From Halobacillus litoralis (GTDB lineage Bacteria > Bacillota > Bacilli > Bacillales > Halobacillaceae), in NCBI RefSeq assembly GCF_009856355.1, contig NZ_WMEW01000008.1:62001-126000 (forward strand): 64,000 bases of DNA, in the 5' to 3' direction. Below, one piece after another: positions 52,299 to 60,111 of this stretch. The notes under the pieces are model-generated. The model saw only the letters and a program-made list of their open reading frames with translations. It was not told the origin of the DNA and did not search any database. Every line of letters starts with the position of its first letter. Positions within the stretch are counted from its first letter, which is position 1. The position numbers and the translations under genes are program-made.

Positions 52299-52907
52299 AT
52301 GAATGGATTCGAAAAGAGGAAAGAAAGAAAAAAGCGCAGCATCCTTGATGCCTCCCTCTCCCTATTCTCCGAATATGGAGTGCAGAAAGTCAGCATTCAG
52401 GAAATTGCTGCGAAAGCCCAGGTTTCCCAGGTGACCATATACAATTATTTCGGTGGTAAGGATGAGCTCGTATTCGAAACCATCAAGAAGTTTTTTTACG
52501 AGCGGTTTGAACAGTTCCGTCTCATTGTCAGAAACCCTGACCGGAGCTTTAAGGATAAAATCAACCACGTCATTCTTGAAAAGAAGGAGAACATTCTGCA
52601 TATGGATCCAGGCTTTCTCCAAACCGTCCTGACGGATCACCCCGGAATTCAGGAGTTTGTTCAGTCCTTTACCCAGAATGAATCCATCCCCCTGTTAATG
52701 GAACTTATTGAACAAGGGAAAAAAGAAGGGGACGTACACCCGGACATCTCCTTCCGATCGGTTCTATTCTTCATTAATGCTTTTTATCAGGCCCTGCAGT
52801 CTGCAGATCACCTGTTTGATGAATCGATTACAGCCTTCACAGAGGAAATCACCCACATGTTCTTTTACGGACTTGCCGGCGATCAGAACCAGCGCATAAA
52901 TCAATAG
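52299..52907 (+). CDS. TetR-family transcriptional regulator
   Basis: Repressor of 202 residues. The N-terminal helix-turn-helix is typical: ILDASLSLFSEYGVQKVSIQ then EIAAKAQVSQVTIYNYFGGKDEL (about 15-57). The ligand-binding C-terminal region is divergent. ATG 52299 follows GAGAGG; the frame open to 52155 runs through the promoter. Divergent from the SDR-fold gene, a candidate target along with itself. Ligand unknown. Confidence 0.88.
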   Translation: MNGFEKRKERKKRSILDASLSLFSEYGVQKVSIQEIAAKAQVSQVTIYNYFGGKDELVFETIKKFFYERFEQFRLIVRNPDRSFKDKINHVILEKKENILHMDPGFLQTVLTDHPGIQEFVQSFTQNESIPLLMELIEQGKKEGDVHPDISFRSVLFFINAFYQALQSADHLFDESITAFTEEITHMFFYGLAGDQNQRINQ

Positions 52908-52917
52908 AACACCATTA

Positions 52918-52957
52918 GAAAGGCTGCCATCACTTCGAAGTGATGGCAGCCTTTTTG
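52918..52957 (+). terminator. Terminator of tetR
   Basis: Perfect 17-bp stem AAAGGCTGCCATCACTT with its complement, 2-base loop, five T; also faces the convergent gene. Confidence 0.9.
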
Positions 52958-52988
52958 CCCCCCCTTAATAACGGAGTCGTTCAGCTTT

Positions 52989-54410
52989 TTAACGCCATTT
53001 TTTCACATACCACTGAATCAAATCGTTGACACGGCTGCCAAACAATTTCTCTCTCCAGTACAGATCAGAGGTCTGGGACACGACATTATTGCGGGCTGGG
53101 TACGGGTGAATAATGTTGGAGATCGACTGGAACTTTTTATTCAGCGCCTGCACCGTTCCAACCTCCTGCATCCACTCGCCGGCCCCTTCACCGACCGCGT
53201 GGGCACCGACAATTCTCCCCCTGCTGGTGGTGAGGATTTTAACTAAGCCTGTGGTGTTCCGTTCAGCCATGAACCGGTCATTATTTTCCAGCTTCGTCTT
53301 AAACACCAGCAGTTTATCGCCGTATTTTTCCTGTGCTTCCTTCTCTGTAAGTCCCAGGTGGTAAATTTCAGGAGTAGTGTAAACCACCCATGGGATTTTT
53401 TCGTAAGAAGCTTTACGGGAAAGGCCGAGAACCGCGTTGGACACAGCGATTTTCCCTTCCATTCCAGCGACATGGGTGAACGGCATGGACCCGTTGCAGT
53501 CTCCTACGGCATAGATATGAGGCTGTGTCGTCTTTAACGAAGCATTGACGGCCACCGCTCCTTTTTCTGTCTGCACACCGGCATTGTCCAAACCGAGACG
53601 ATCGGTATTTGCCTTTCTCCCTGTCGCAACCAGGAGCTGCTCCGCCTCCAGCGTATTTTCTACACCATCTTTTGTATAGAAGACCTTGACTCCGGCCTGG
53701 GTCTTCTCGATGCGGTCTGCCTTGGCGTTCGTCAGGATGCTCAATTCCCGGGAGGCCGTCTGCTGGGCTGTCCCTGCAATTTCCTCATCTTCATTAGCGA
53801 GGATTGTGTCATTCCCTTCCAATACAGTCACGTCCACACCGAGCCGGCTCATCGCCTGGGAAAGTTCAATACCGATAATTCCTCCGCCGATGACCACCAT
53901 GGATGCCGGGCGCTTCCGAAGGGAGAATATGGTTTCGTTCGTTAAGTATTCGACATCATCCACCCCTGGAATCGGAGGGATAAAGGGAGAAGATCCTGTT
54001 GCAATGACGATCCGCTTTGCGGTAATTGTTTTCCCGTCTATGTTTAACGTATGAGGGTCCTGAAAAACAGCTTCGGCTTCATACAGGTCGATCCCCATAT
54101 CGATAAAGCGGTCTTTAGAATCATGGTTCTGTACGTCTTCCACTGCTTCGGCAACCCGGTCCATCGCACCGCTGAACAGACGGTCGTAGTCCTCAGAAGA
54201 GAAGGTTTGATATTGAGAGGTCGTGTGGACCTCTTTCGCTGCTTGAATGAGGGCCTTGGACGGCATACATCCGTAATGAAGGCAGTCCCCGCCAAGCTGC
54301 GACTTGCGTTCAATCAGGGCTGTTCTGGCGCCGAAGCTGGCTGCTCCTGCGGCGACGGTAAGACCTCCCGAACCGCCTCCAATCACCGCAATCTGATAAT
54401 CATAATCCAT
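52989..54410 (-). CDS. FAD-dependent pyridine nucleotide-disulfide oxidoreductase (mercuric reductase/Lpd-like)
   Basis: Flavoprotein of 473 residues. FAD-binding AVIGGGSGGLTVA (about 8-20), redox disulfide GGDCLHYGCMPSK (about 41-53), NAD(P)-binding VIGGGIIGIELSQAM and the C-terminal dimerisation region are present. The usual His-Pro of this family appears as NIIHPYPARN. No merA-type C-terminal Cys pair or metal domain and no dehydrogenase-complex genes are near, so the physiological partner is unknown. It follows the DUF1499 gene by 3 bases, with its site in that gene. Confidence 0.88.
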   Translation of the reverse strand: MDYDYQIAVIGGGSGGLTVAAGAASFGARTALIERKSQLGGDCLHYGCMPSKALIQAAKEVHTTSQYQTFSSEDYDRLFSGAMDRVAEAVEDVQNHDSKDRFIDMGIDLYEAEAVFQDPHTLNIDGKTITAKRIVIATGSSPFIPPIPGVDDVEYLTNETIFSLRKRPASMVVIGGGIIGIELSQAMSRLGVDVTVLEGNDTILANEDEEIAGTAQQTASRELSILTNAKADRIEKTQAGVKVFYTKDGVENTLEAEQLLVATGRKANTDRLGLDNAGVQTEKGAVAVNASLKTTQPHIYAVGDCNGSMPFTHVAGMEGKIAVSNAVLGLSRKASYEKIPWVVYTTPEIYHLGLTEKEAQEKYGDKLLVFKTKLENNDRFMAERNTTGLVKILTTSRGRIVGAHAVGEGAGEWMQEVGTVQALNKKFQSISNIIHPYPARNNVVSQTSDLYWREKLFGSRVNDLIQWYVKKWR

Positions 54411-54413
54411 CGT

Positions 54414-54803
54414 CTATTTCCTCCTCATGCTTTCGTAATGTTCAGCGATTCCGTTCATCCGCTTCCTGTTGACGCCCATATCCGAATACCCGGTCCGGGA
54501 CGCAGAACGGAAATGAATTACCTGCTGATCCTCATCAAAATAAAATTCCACATCATCCTTGAATTTCATCCATTTGGACTTTACGATGCTGTGGATATAA
54601 TTTTCTGTTTCCGTTTCAACCGTTGTTCTCTCCATCTGATGGAGGACTTCCTTTATGACCTGCTTAGAGGTTTCCAAATCCTCGGAAAACGGAAGAGGAT
54701 CCATCTTTTTATCCTGTTGATCCGTCTGTGTCGACACACAGTTCGGAGATGATGGACATGCAGCCAGCTGTCCGTCTTTGACACCTAGATACGGTTTACT
54801 CAT
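54414..54803 (-). CDS. DUF1499 family protein
   Basis: Protein of 129 residues. The family markers are CPSSPNCVSTQ near the start and the closing FRSASRTGYSDMGVNRKRM. No signal peptide. DUF1499 proteins have no established role. ATG 54803 has AGGAGG upstream; a TTG directly before it is possible. It precedes the flavoprotein gene by 3 bases and is its operon partner. Confidence 0.85.
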   Translation of the reverse strand: MSKPYLGVKDGQLAACPSSPNCVSTQTDQQDKKMDPLPFSEDLETSKQVIKEVLHQMERTTVETETENYIHSIVKSKWMKFKDDVEFYFDEDQQVIHFRSASRTGYSDMGVNRKRMNGIAEHYESMRRK

Positions 54804-54852
54804 CAAAATTCCTCCTTTTTCTCACACTACCTCTATATTCACTCAAAATACA

Positions 54853-54890
54853 ATAAAAAAACACTCCCGAATAGATCAGAAGTGTTTTTC
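54853..54890 (-). terminator. Terminator of sigI-rsgI
   Basis: Minus-strand stem AAAAACACT/AGTGTTTTT with a 16-base loop and T-run. Confidence 0.78.
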
Positions 54891-54928
54891 CGTGAGATGG
54901 CATACTTTTTTTAATCATTGAGCGGCTT

Positions 54929-55915
54929 TTATGGAACAGGAGCGCTTTCGTTTTCATGGCCTGTTCCACCGGTCCCAGCCGTATCCGAAGACCGTTCCTT
55001 TTGGTGAAAATCATAGGCTTCTTTTCCAGGAAGCAGCTCCGGTTTTTTGTCCAGCTGGTCCATGGGAGACGGTCTATCTATGGAATTCTGCGGTTCTACC
55101 TTCGGATGGACAGGGTCTGTATCAGGGAGATCTTCGGAAGTTTCATGGGGTTCCTTTCCGCCTTCGGATGCCGGTTCTCGGTAAAAGGATTGTATGATTT
55201 CTTTATCCGTGTCATCGATGGTTTCCGGGATACTCTCTGTGTCTTCGTCTGGATGCTCCTCGTCCGTGAGCCTCTCAGCCATCCACTCATTGGCGGACAG
55301 ATCCTCTTTTTTAGCCTGCCTGCGCCATTCGTCGGGGATGAGATAGGCTGCAACGGTCATCCGTGTAGATTCCTCGTTCAGCGTACCTTCCATTTCTTCT
55401 AAGTATTGGTGATCAAAATCCGATTCCAGATAGCTGATGCCGATGAGAACCTGATTCCCCTCATGAACATAGCCTTTATCCCTGCTGGTTTGGATCAGGT
55501 TCATCGTAACTTCTGAAGCATCTTCTTTCTTCCACTCCGAAAGAAGCGCGACAATTTCCTCCGCCTCAGCGTTGTTCGGTTCGATATCAAGCACCTGCAT
55601 CCGCTCATTCAACTTCAGTTCAACACTTGGGTTGATATCTATATTCATATAGGCAAAGGCCTGATTACTGCCATGCCAGGAGTATGCGGGTATTATAACC
55701 ATTAGAAAAAGCAGAGCCGCCACGACGGCTTTTGTATAACGATACTGCAGCAGCTGTGACCACTGCCGGGCCGCTTTACTTGAGGGGATGGTTTGAAACT
55801 GGACTTCCGTCCCCACTTCTGCATGAGCAATCGTAACAGCCCGGTAAAAGCGGCCTTCATTCGTCATGACAATCATATACTCTTTCTTACGCTCCATGAC
55901 AATGCCTGTTTTCAC
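54929..55915 (-). CDS. rsgI: Anti-sigma factor RsgI
   Basis: Membrane anti-sigma factor of 328 residues that holds SigI until a heat or envelope signal. The N-terminal RsgI domain (MKTGIVMERKKEYMIVMTNE) is cytoplasmic, the helix is at about 63-79, and the outer region opens with AYMNIDINPSVELKLNERMQVL. The outer tail from about 215 is acidic and Pro-rich with no carbohydrate-binding module. ATG 55915 overlaps the sigI stop (ATGA). Confidence 0.92.
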   Translation of the reverse strand: MKTGIVMERKKEYMIVMTNEGRFYRAVTIAHAEVGTEVQFQTIPSSKAARQWSQLLQYRYTKAVVAALLFLMVIIPAYSWHGSNQAFAYMNIDINPSVELKLNERMQVLDIEPNNAEAEEIVALLSEWKKEDASEVTMNLIQTSRDKGYVHEGNQVLIGISYLESDFDHQYLEEMEGTLNEESTRMTVAAYLIPDEWRRQAKKEDLSANEWMAERLTDEEHPDEDTESIPETIDDTDKEIIQSFYREPASEGGKEPHETSEDLPDTDPVHPKVEPQNSIDRPSPMDQLDKKPELLPGKEAYDFHQKERSSDTAGTGGTGHENESAPVP

Positions 55916-56649
55916 ATGCCCACTCCTTTCAAATAATCCTTAAGATATATATAATCCCCCTTAAAGATGAGAACGAGAGCAATGATAAACTTCCGGTTTC
56001 TCTCCAGCGTCTTCTTACTGACATCCACTCGTCCGACTAAATCCTTGATGGGAAGACGTCCCTTTTCAAGCACCTGCATGCGGAGGTCATAATCGTCGTA
56101 GACGAGGCGGGCCACATGAACCGCTGATTCCCGGGCATCTCTATGTTTAGGAGAAACCTCGATCAGTTCTTCAAAGGAAAGCTTATACCGCTTCAGGTCC
56201 TGCTGAAACTCAAGAATTTCCTCTCTGCGGTGCCAGGCTTCCGTTTCCAGTTGATGACGCTCTCTGGCTGCCGAAATTTCCAATGGATTTTCCATCTGTT
56301 CCTCCTCGTGGAAATCCTCATCCAGCGAGGTGACCGGCGGACGCTTCTGCTCATTGCGGATGTAATCAATCACTTTCCGTTTGATCACAAGCCTGGCAAA
56401 GGAAAGAAAGGAACTTCCCTTGGCCGAAGAGTAGGACTGAATCGCTTCATTGAAGGCGAGCAGTCCGATACTGAATTCATCATCCCGGGCGGGGTCTATA
56501 TATCTTTTACATACTTCAGAGACACTTTTGGCGATAAAAGGTTGATACTGTTTAAGCATTTCGTTTCTTGCTTCGTCATCTCCCTCTTTTGCTGACGCGA
56601 CTTGAGCGTCCAGGGAGGCGTCGTTTTTGTGAAAAAGACGTTTGATCAA
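55912..56649 (-). CDS. sigI: RNA polymerase sigma factor SigI
   Basis: Alternative sigma factor of 245 residues, group III, heat- and envelope-stress related in Bacillus. Region 2 is visible as YIDPARDDEFSIGLLAFNEAIQSY and GSSFLSFARLVIKRKVIDYI. The C-terminal helix-turn-helix is IKDLVGRVDVSKKTLERNRK. TTG 56649 is supported by GGAGGTGG. Together with rsgI it forms the standard two-gene operon. A SigI-like promoter precedes it. Confidence 0.93.
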   Translation of the reverse strand: MIKRLFHKNDASLDAQVASAKEGDDEARNEMLKQYQPFIAKSVSEVCKRYIDPARDDEFSIGLLAFNEAIQSYSSAKGSSFLSFARLVIKRKVIDYIRNEQKRPPVTSLDEDFHEEEQMENPLEISAARERHQLETEAWHRREEILEFQQDLKRYKLSFEELIEVSPKHRDARESAVHVARLVYDDYDLRMQVLEKGRLPIKDLVGRVDVSKKTLERNRKFIIALVLIFKGDYIYLKDYLKGVGM

Positions 56650-56677
56650 CCTTTACCACCTCCAGCCTACTAATGTT

Positions 56678-56706
56678 TTCGTATAAATCCGTCTATTTCT
56701 GGGTGT
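56678..56706 (-). promoter_or_regulatory. Candidate autoregulatory SigI promoter
   Basis: Minus strand: ACACCC and CGAAAA, with 19 bases between ACACCC and CGAA, about 30 bases before the sigI start. The C-rich -35 and CGAA -10 fit what is known of SigI promoters. Confidence 0.4.
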
Positions 56707-56884
56707 TTATTTATAAATTATTTCATTTGTGTTACAGATCTGTATCAACCAATATGTCTGAAGTATGTTTCTGAATCATGTGGGCATAGGTATTGCACGT
56801 AAGCATGACCATTTTACTCAAAGAAACGGGGACTGGTCTACCACATGAGGTTTACATTTTATTAAATAATCATTTCAAAATCCG

Positions 56885-57000
56885 GGCCATTCGTCCCCTT
56901 TATCATCCACCATTCGCCAGTGGGACCGTATTCTACTCCAATTGACAAAACCATCATCCAATTTTTCACCTGGAGGGAGGACTTTAGAATCAAAAAAGAA
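56885..57000 (-). pseudogene. C-terminal fragment of an unidentified gene
   Basis: In the gene-free stretch 56650-57007, the minus strand has an open frame with protein-like composition (DSKVLPPGEKLDDGFVNWSR, then SHWRMVDDKGDEWPGF and a stop). It has no start codon with a ribosome site, and its upstream end runs into the terminator of the next gene. It looks like the end of a lost gene. I do not recognise the family; the remaining bases of the stretch hold only the sigI promoter. Confidence 0.4.
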
Positions 57001-57019
57001 GCTCCAATCACGGAGCTTC
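56996..57019 (-). terminator. Terminator of the trypsin-like protease gene
   Basis: Minus-strand stem GAAGCTCC/GGAGCTTC, 6-base loop, six T; the first arm includes the last codons. Confidence 0.82.
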
Positions 57020-57835
57020 TCCTGACTGTTCATAATAATAATCAATAGGGACAGCCAGCCCGACCCGCCCTTCTTCCTCGTCGGTCATCGTAGCATAAAC
57101 CACAGCAATGACTTCCCCGTCCTTGTTGATGACCGGACTCCCTGAATTCCCGCGGTAGATGGGAGCGTCCAGCATGAGCACCTTCTGATCCATCCCCGAA
57201 ACCCTGGTCGTACCCAGCACATTCCCTACATTGGCAATACCGGAAAAACGGAGAGGATTGCCAATGAAATACACATGTTCACCCTGTTGGAATTCTGTAG
57301 AAGGGGCTAAATTCAAGTGTGGAAAACCGGACCCCTCCGCCTGTAGAACGGCAAGGTCAACTTCAGGGTAAGCAGCTTTCACCTCCGCGTGAAACAATCC
57401 TTGCTCTGGAAAGGCTACAGCTACACGCTTTCCATCTTCGATGACATGATGATTCGTTAAAATGGTCCCGTCTTCTGAAACAGCAAAGCCGGTGCCTTTA
57501 CTTTCACCAGCTTCTACAACGACAACTGCTTCTTTATATGATTGAATATCTTCATCACTGGAGAGCTGAGCCGAGGTCATAAGGAAATCAACAGCCGGGA
57601 TGGAGAAAGTATTGGGCAGAGCAGCCGTTACGTTTACGATCATAACCCCCGCGACGAGCCAGAAAAGCCATTTAGGAAAAGGACGCTTCTCTCTCTGCTG
57701 CTGCTTTTCCTCCCGGGCTCTTTCCAGTGCTTTACGCTTCTCTTCCTGAACGAGGTCATACAGTTCTTCTTCATCTATTTCTTCATACAAATCCTCATCA
57801 ATGATGTTTCTGTTTTTCTTTTCTCGATCACTCAT
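57008..57835 (-). CDS. Membrane-anchored trypsin-like serine protease (HtrA-like, no PDZ)
   Basis: Protein of 275 residues: a very charged cytoplasmic N-terminus (1-55), one helix (about 56-72) and an outer S1C protease domain. The catalytic triad is predicted as His130 (LTNHHVI), Asp160 (EVDLAVL) and Ser231 (YRGNSGSPV). No PDZ domain follows, unlike true HtrA/DegP. Likely surface quality control or signalling; substrate unknown. ATG 57835 follows GGAGGCAAATCC. Confidence 0.87.
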   Translation of the reverse strand: MSDREKKNRNIIDEDLYEEIDEEELYDLVQEEKRKALERAREEKQQQREKRPFPKWLFWLVAGVMIVNVTAALPNTFSIPAVDFLMTSAQLSSDEDIQSYKEAVVVVEAGESKGTGFAVSEDGTILTNHHVIEDGKRVAVAFPEQGLFHAEVKAAYPEVDLAVLQAEGSGFPHLNLAPSTEFQQGEHVYFIGNPLRFSGIANVGNVLGTTRVSGMDQKVLMLDAPIYRGNSGSPVINKDGEVIAVVYATMTDEEEGRVGLAVPIDYYYEQSGEAP

Positions 57836-58015
57836 CGGATTTGCCTCCAGATCTAATGGATTAGCGGCGGGACGATCTGCTGAGAGGTCCCCCGCTCCAT
57901 CATTGTATCACGGTTATGGGCGGAAAGCTGAACAGGGAAATCCGGGGAAAGCCACAGACATTTCCCGGGAAATACAACATGATTGCCCACCACTCGACAA
58001 TCTTCCGCTCAGCAC

Positions 58016-58044
58016 AAAAAAGCATACACGAAAACGTATGCTTT
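58016..58044 (-). terminator. Terminator of the DUF389 gene
   Basis: Minus-strand stem AAAGCATAC/GTATGCTTT, 8-base loop, six T. Confidence 0.85.
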
Positions 58045-58067
58045 CCACCGATTCAAACTTCCCGGAT

Positions 58068-59087
58068 CTATATGATTTCCTGACCTTCCAGAATCACAAT
58101 CGCCAGGATGAGGATGATGATGCTGACAAATATAATCGACAGCGGGCGGGAAACGTTCGCCCTTTGAACCTCCTGCCATCGGACAGGGCGGATGCCGCTG
58201 ATGGAAAATATCATAACGGCAGCAAGAATAATGGACATGATGTTGACCGTCACAAGCAGGAAAGCTCCGTAGGCTGATACAAAGGCCCCATCACCGATAG
58301 ACATGCCAAGGGCCACAGAGGGCGGCAGCAGGGCGACGGCTACCATGACGCCGACAAGGTTCCCCGACAAACGGTTCAGAAAAGCCAGAGCCCCCGCCGC
58401 CCCGGAAGCCACACCGAGAGGAATATCGATCAAGGTCACCTTCGTCCGGTCAAGATACTGGCTGTTTTCCATTCCGGCATCTGTCACATACCCAAACAGA
58501 ATAGAAATAGCCAGTACAATCAGGACACTGTATAAGGAGGACAAAGCTGATTTTCCAAGCAGCTTATAGTCTCCCAGGATGGCTGAGAAGGCAATAGAGA
58601 TGACCGGGCCGATCATCGGCGCAATGACCATGGCCCCAATGACAACCGCTTCACTATTTTTTATGATGCCGACGGTCGCTACAATGGCAGATAAAACGAT
58701 TAATAATGAATAGTTCCAGGAAATCCGGCTGTTTTTTTCTGCTGCATTCATGAGCTCATGCCGGCTTGCCCTCAGCAGCTTCGCTTTTTCCTCCTCCTGC
58801 TCCTGCCCCCGTTCTTTCTCTTCCACCGATTCATTGATCGTTTCCTTGGATAAATAGGTCTGGACAGGAATCAGCATCGTTTCAAAGCCTTCCACGACAT
58901 TGGAGACTTCCTCCAAATAGTTGAGAATTTCCTCGACGTCACTTGTATCTGCCAGCATACGGACAAGCATACGCTCTTCGGATTCACTGGAAATCCAGTA
59001 GGAGCGGTGGTCGTATTGCTGGAGTTTATCATTGATCGATTCAAAATGCTTATCCGGGATATAAACTTCGATCAGCTGTACATTCAA
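58068..59087 (-). CDS. DUF389 family membrane protein
   Basis: Protein of 339 residues. A cytoplasmic N-terminal domain of about 110 residues (YIPDKHFESINDKLQQYDHR) and a charged linker precede six or so helices. The DUF389 core is IVLSAIVATVGIIKNSEAVV and GAMVIAPMIGPVISIAFSA. No transport substrate is known for the family. TTG 59087 is chosen because GGAGGG stands 7 bases upstream; the open frame to 59171 has no ATG with a site. Confidence 0.85.
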   Translation of the reverse strand: MNVQLIEVYIPDKHFESINDKLQQYDHRSYWISSESEERMLVRMLADTSDVEEILNYLEEVSNVVEGFETMLIPVQTYLSKETINESVEEKERGQEQEEEKAKLLRASRHELMNAAEKNSRISWNYSLLIVLSAIVATVGIIKNSEAVVIGAMVIAPMIGPVISIAFSAILGDYKLLGKSALSSLYSVLIVLAISILFGYVTDAGMENSQYLDRTKVTLIDIPLGVASGAAGALAFLNRLSGNLVGVMVAVALLPPSVALGMSIGDGAFVSAYGAFLLVTVNIMSIILAAVMIFSISGIRPVRWQEVQRANVSRPLSIIFVSIIILILAIVILEGQEII

Positions 59088-59196
59088 CAGACCACCCTCC
59101 CTGTCCGGACATTTTTTATTAATGTCCCTCAAGGAAAGAAAGCCATACGCTCCAAGCCCATAAAAAATCACCAGCCCTCATGGACTGGCGATCGGG

Positions 59197-60027
59197 TTAC
59201 ATCTGATAATCAAATTCATCCGGGTGCTTGCCGATGCGGTCACCGCTGTGCAGTTCATCAATGCGCAGCATTTCATCGCTCTTCAGATCAAAGTCGAAGA
59301 CGTCAAAGTTTTCTTTCTGACGCTCCGGATTGGAGGATTTCGGAATAGCAGCAATGTCATGCTGCAGATGCCACCTTAAAATAATCTGTGCCGGTGTTTT
59401 ATGGTAGTTTTCAGCCAGCTGCTTTAAAATGGCAGCGTCGAAATAACGGCCTCTCGCAAGCGGAGCCCATGCTTCGAGCTGAATGCCCTTTTGATAGCAG
59501 TAGTCAGCGAGTTCCTCCTGATAAAGGGCCGGATGGAATTCGACTTGATTGACCATAGGCGTCACTTCTGCATCCTCCATCAGTTCATCAAGGTGATGCT
59601 CCATGAAGTTGCACACTCCAATAGCTCGAACGCGACCATCGTGGTACAATTTCTCCAACGCTTTCCAGGTGTCTTTGAACTTTCCTGGAACAGGCCAGTG
59701 AATTAAGTACAAGTCCAGTGTTTCCACTCCGAGTTTATCAAGACTTCTATCAAACGCTTCCAGTGTCTCATCGTACCCCTGTTCATCATTCCATACTTTC
59801 GTAGTGATGAACAATTCCTCCCTGGGCACGCCACAGGCTTTGATGCCTTCACCGACACCTGCTTCATTCTCATAGAAAGAGGCCGTGTCGATATGACGGT
59901 AGCCGAGATCGACAGCGGATTGAACCGCCTGCTGAACTTCTTTTCCGTCTTCCATCTTATATACTCCGAGTCCGACACGGGGGATTTCCACCCCATTACT
60001 TAGAACGGCATTCGAACGGATTCCCAT
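59197..60027 (-). CDS. Aldo/keto reductase
   Basis: NADPH-dependent carbonyl reductase of 276 residues. The catalytic tetrad is visible: Asp47 (RHIDTA), Tyr52 (SFYENE), Lys77 (TTKVW) and His110 (LIHWP). The cofactor-binding KSSNPERQKENFDVFDF is intact. Close in pattern to B. subtilis YtbE/YvgN (glyoxal and methylglyoxal reductases). ATG 60027 follows AAAGGAGTG. Confidence 0.92.
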   Translation of the reverse strand: MGIRSNAVLSNGVEIPRVGLGVYKMEDGKEVQQAVQSAVDLGYRHIDTASFYENEAGVGEGIKACGVPREELFITTKVWNDEQGYDETLEAFDRSLDKLGVETLDLYLIHWPVPGKFKDTWKALEKLYHDGRVRAIGVCNFMEHHLDELMEDAEVTPMVNQVEFHPALYQEELADYCYQKGIQLEAWAPLARGRYFDAAILKQLAENYHKTPAQIILRWHLQHDIAAIPKSSNPERQKENFDVFDFDLKSDEMLRIDELHSGDRIGKHPDEFDYQM

Positions 60028-60111
60028 TCAAAAACACTCCTTTCGCTTAGAAACTACGCCTTCCCATACCCTTAATCCTTATGGAAGGATGTACCCTTCA
60101 GCGACAGCAGG

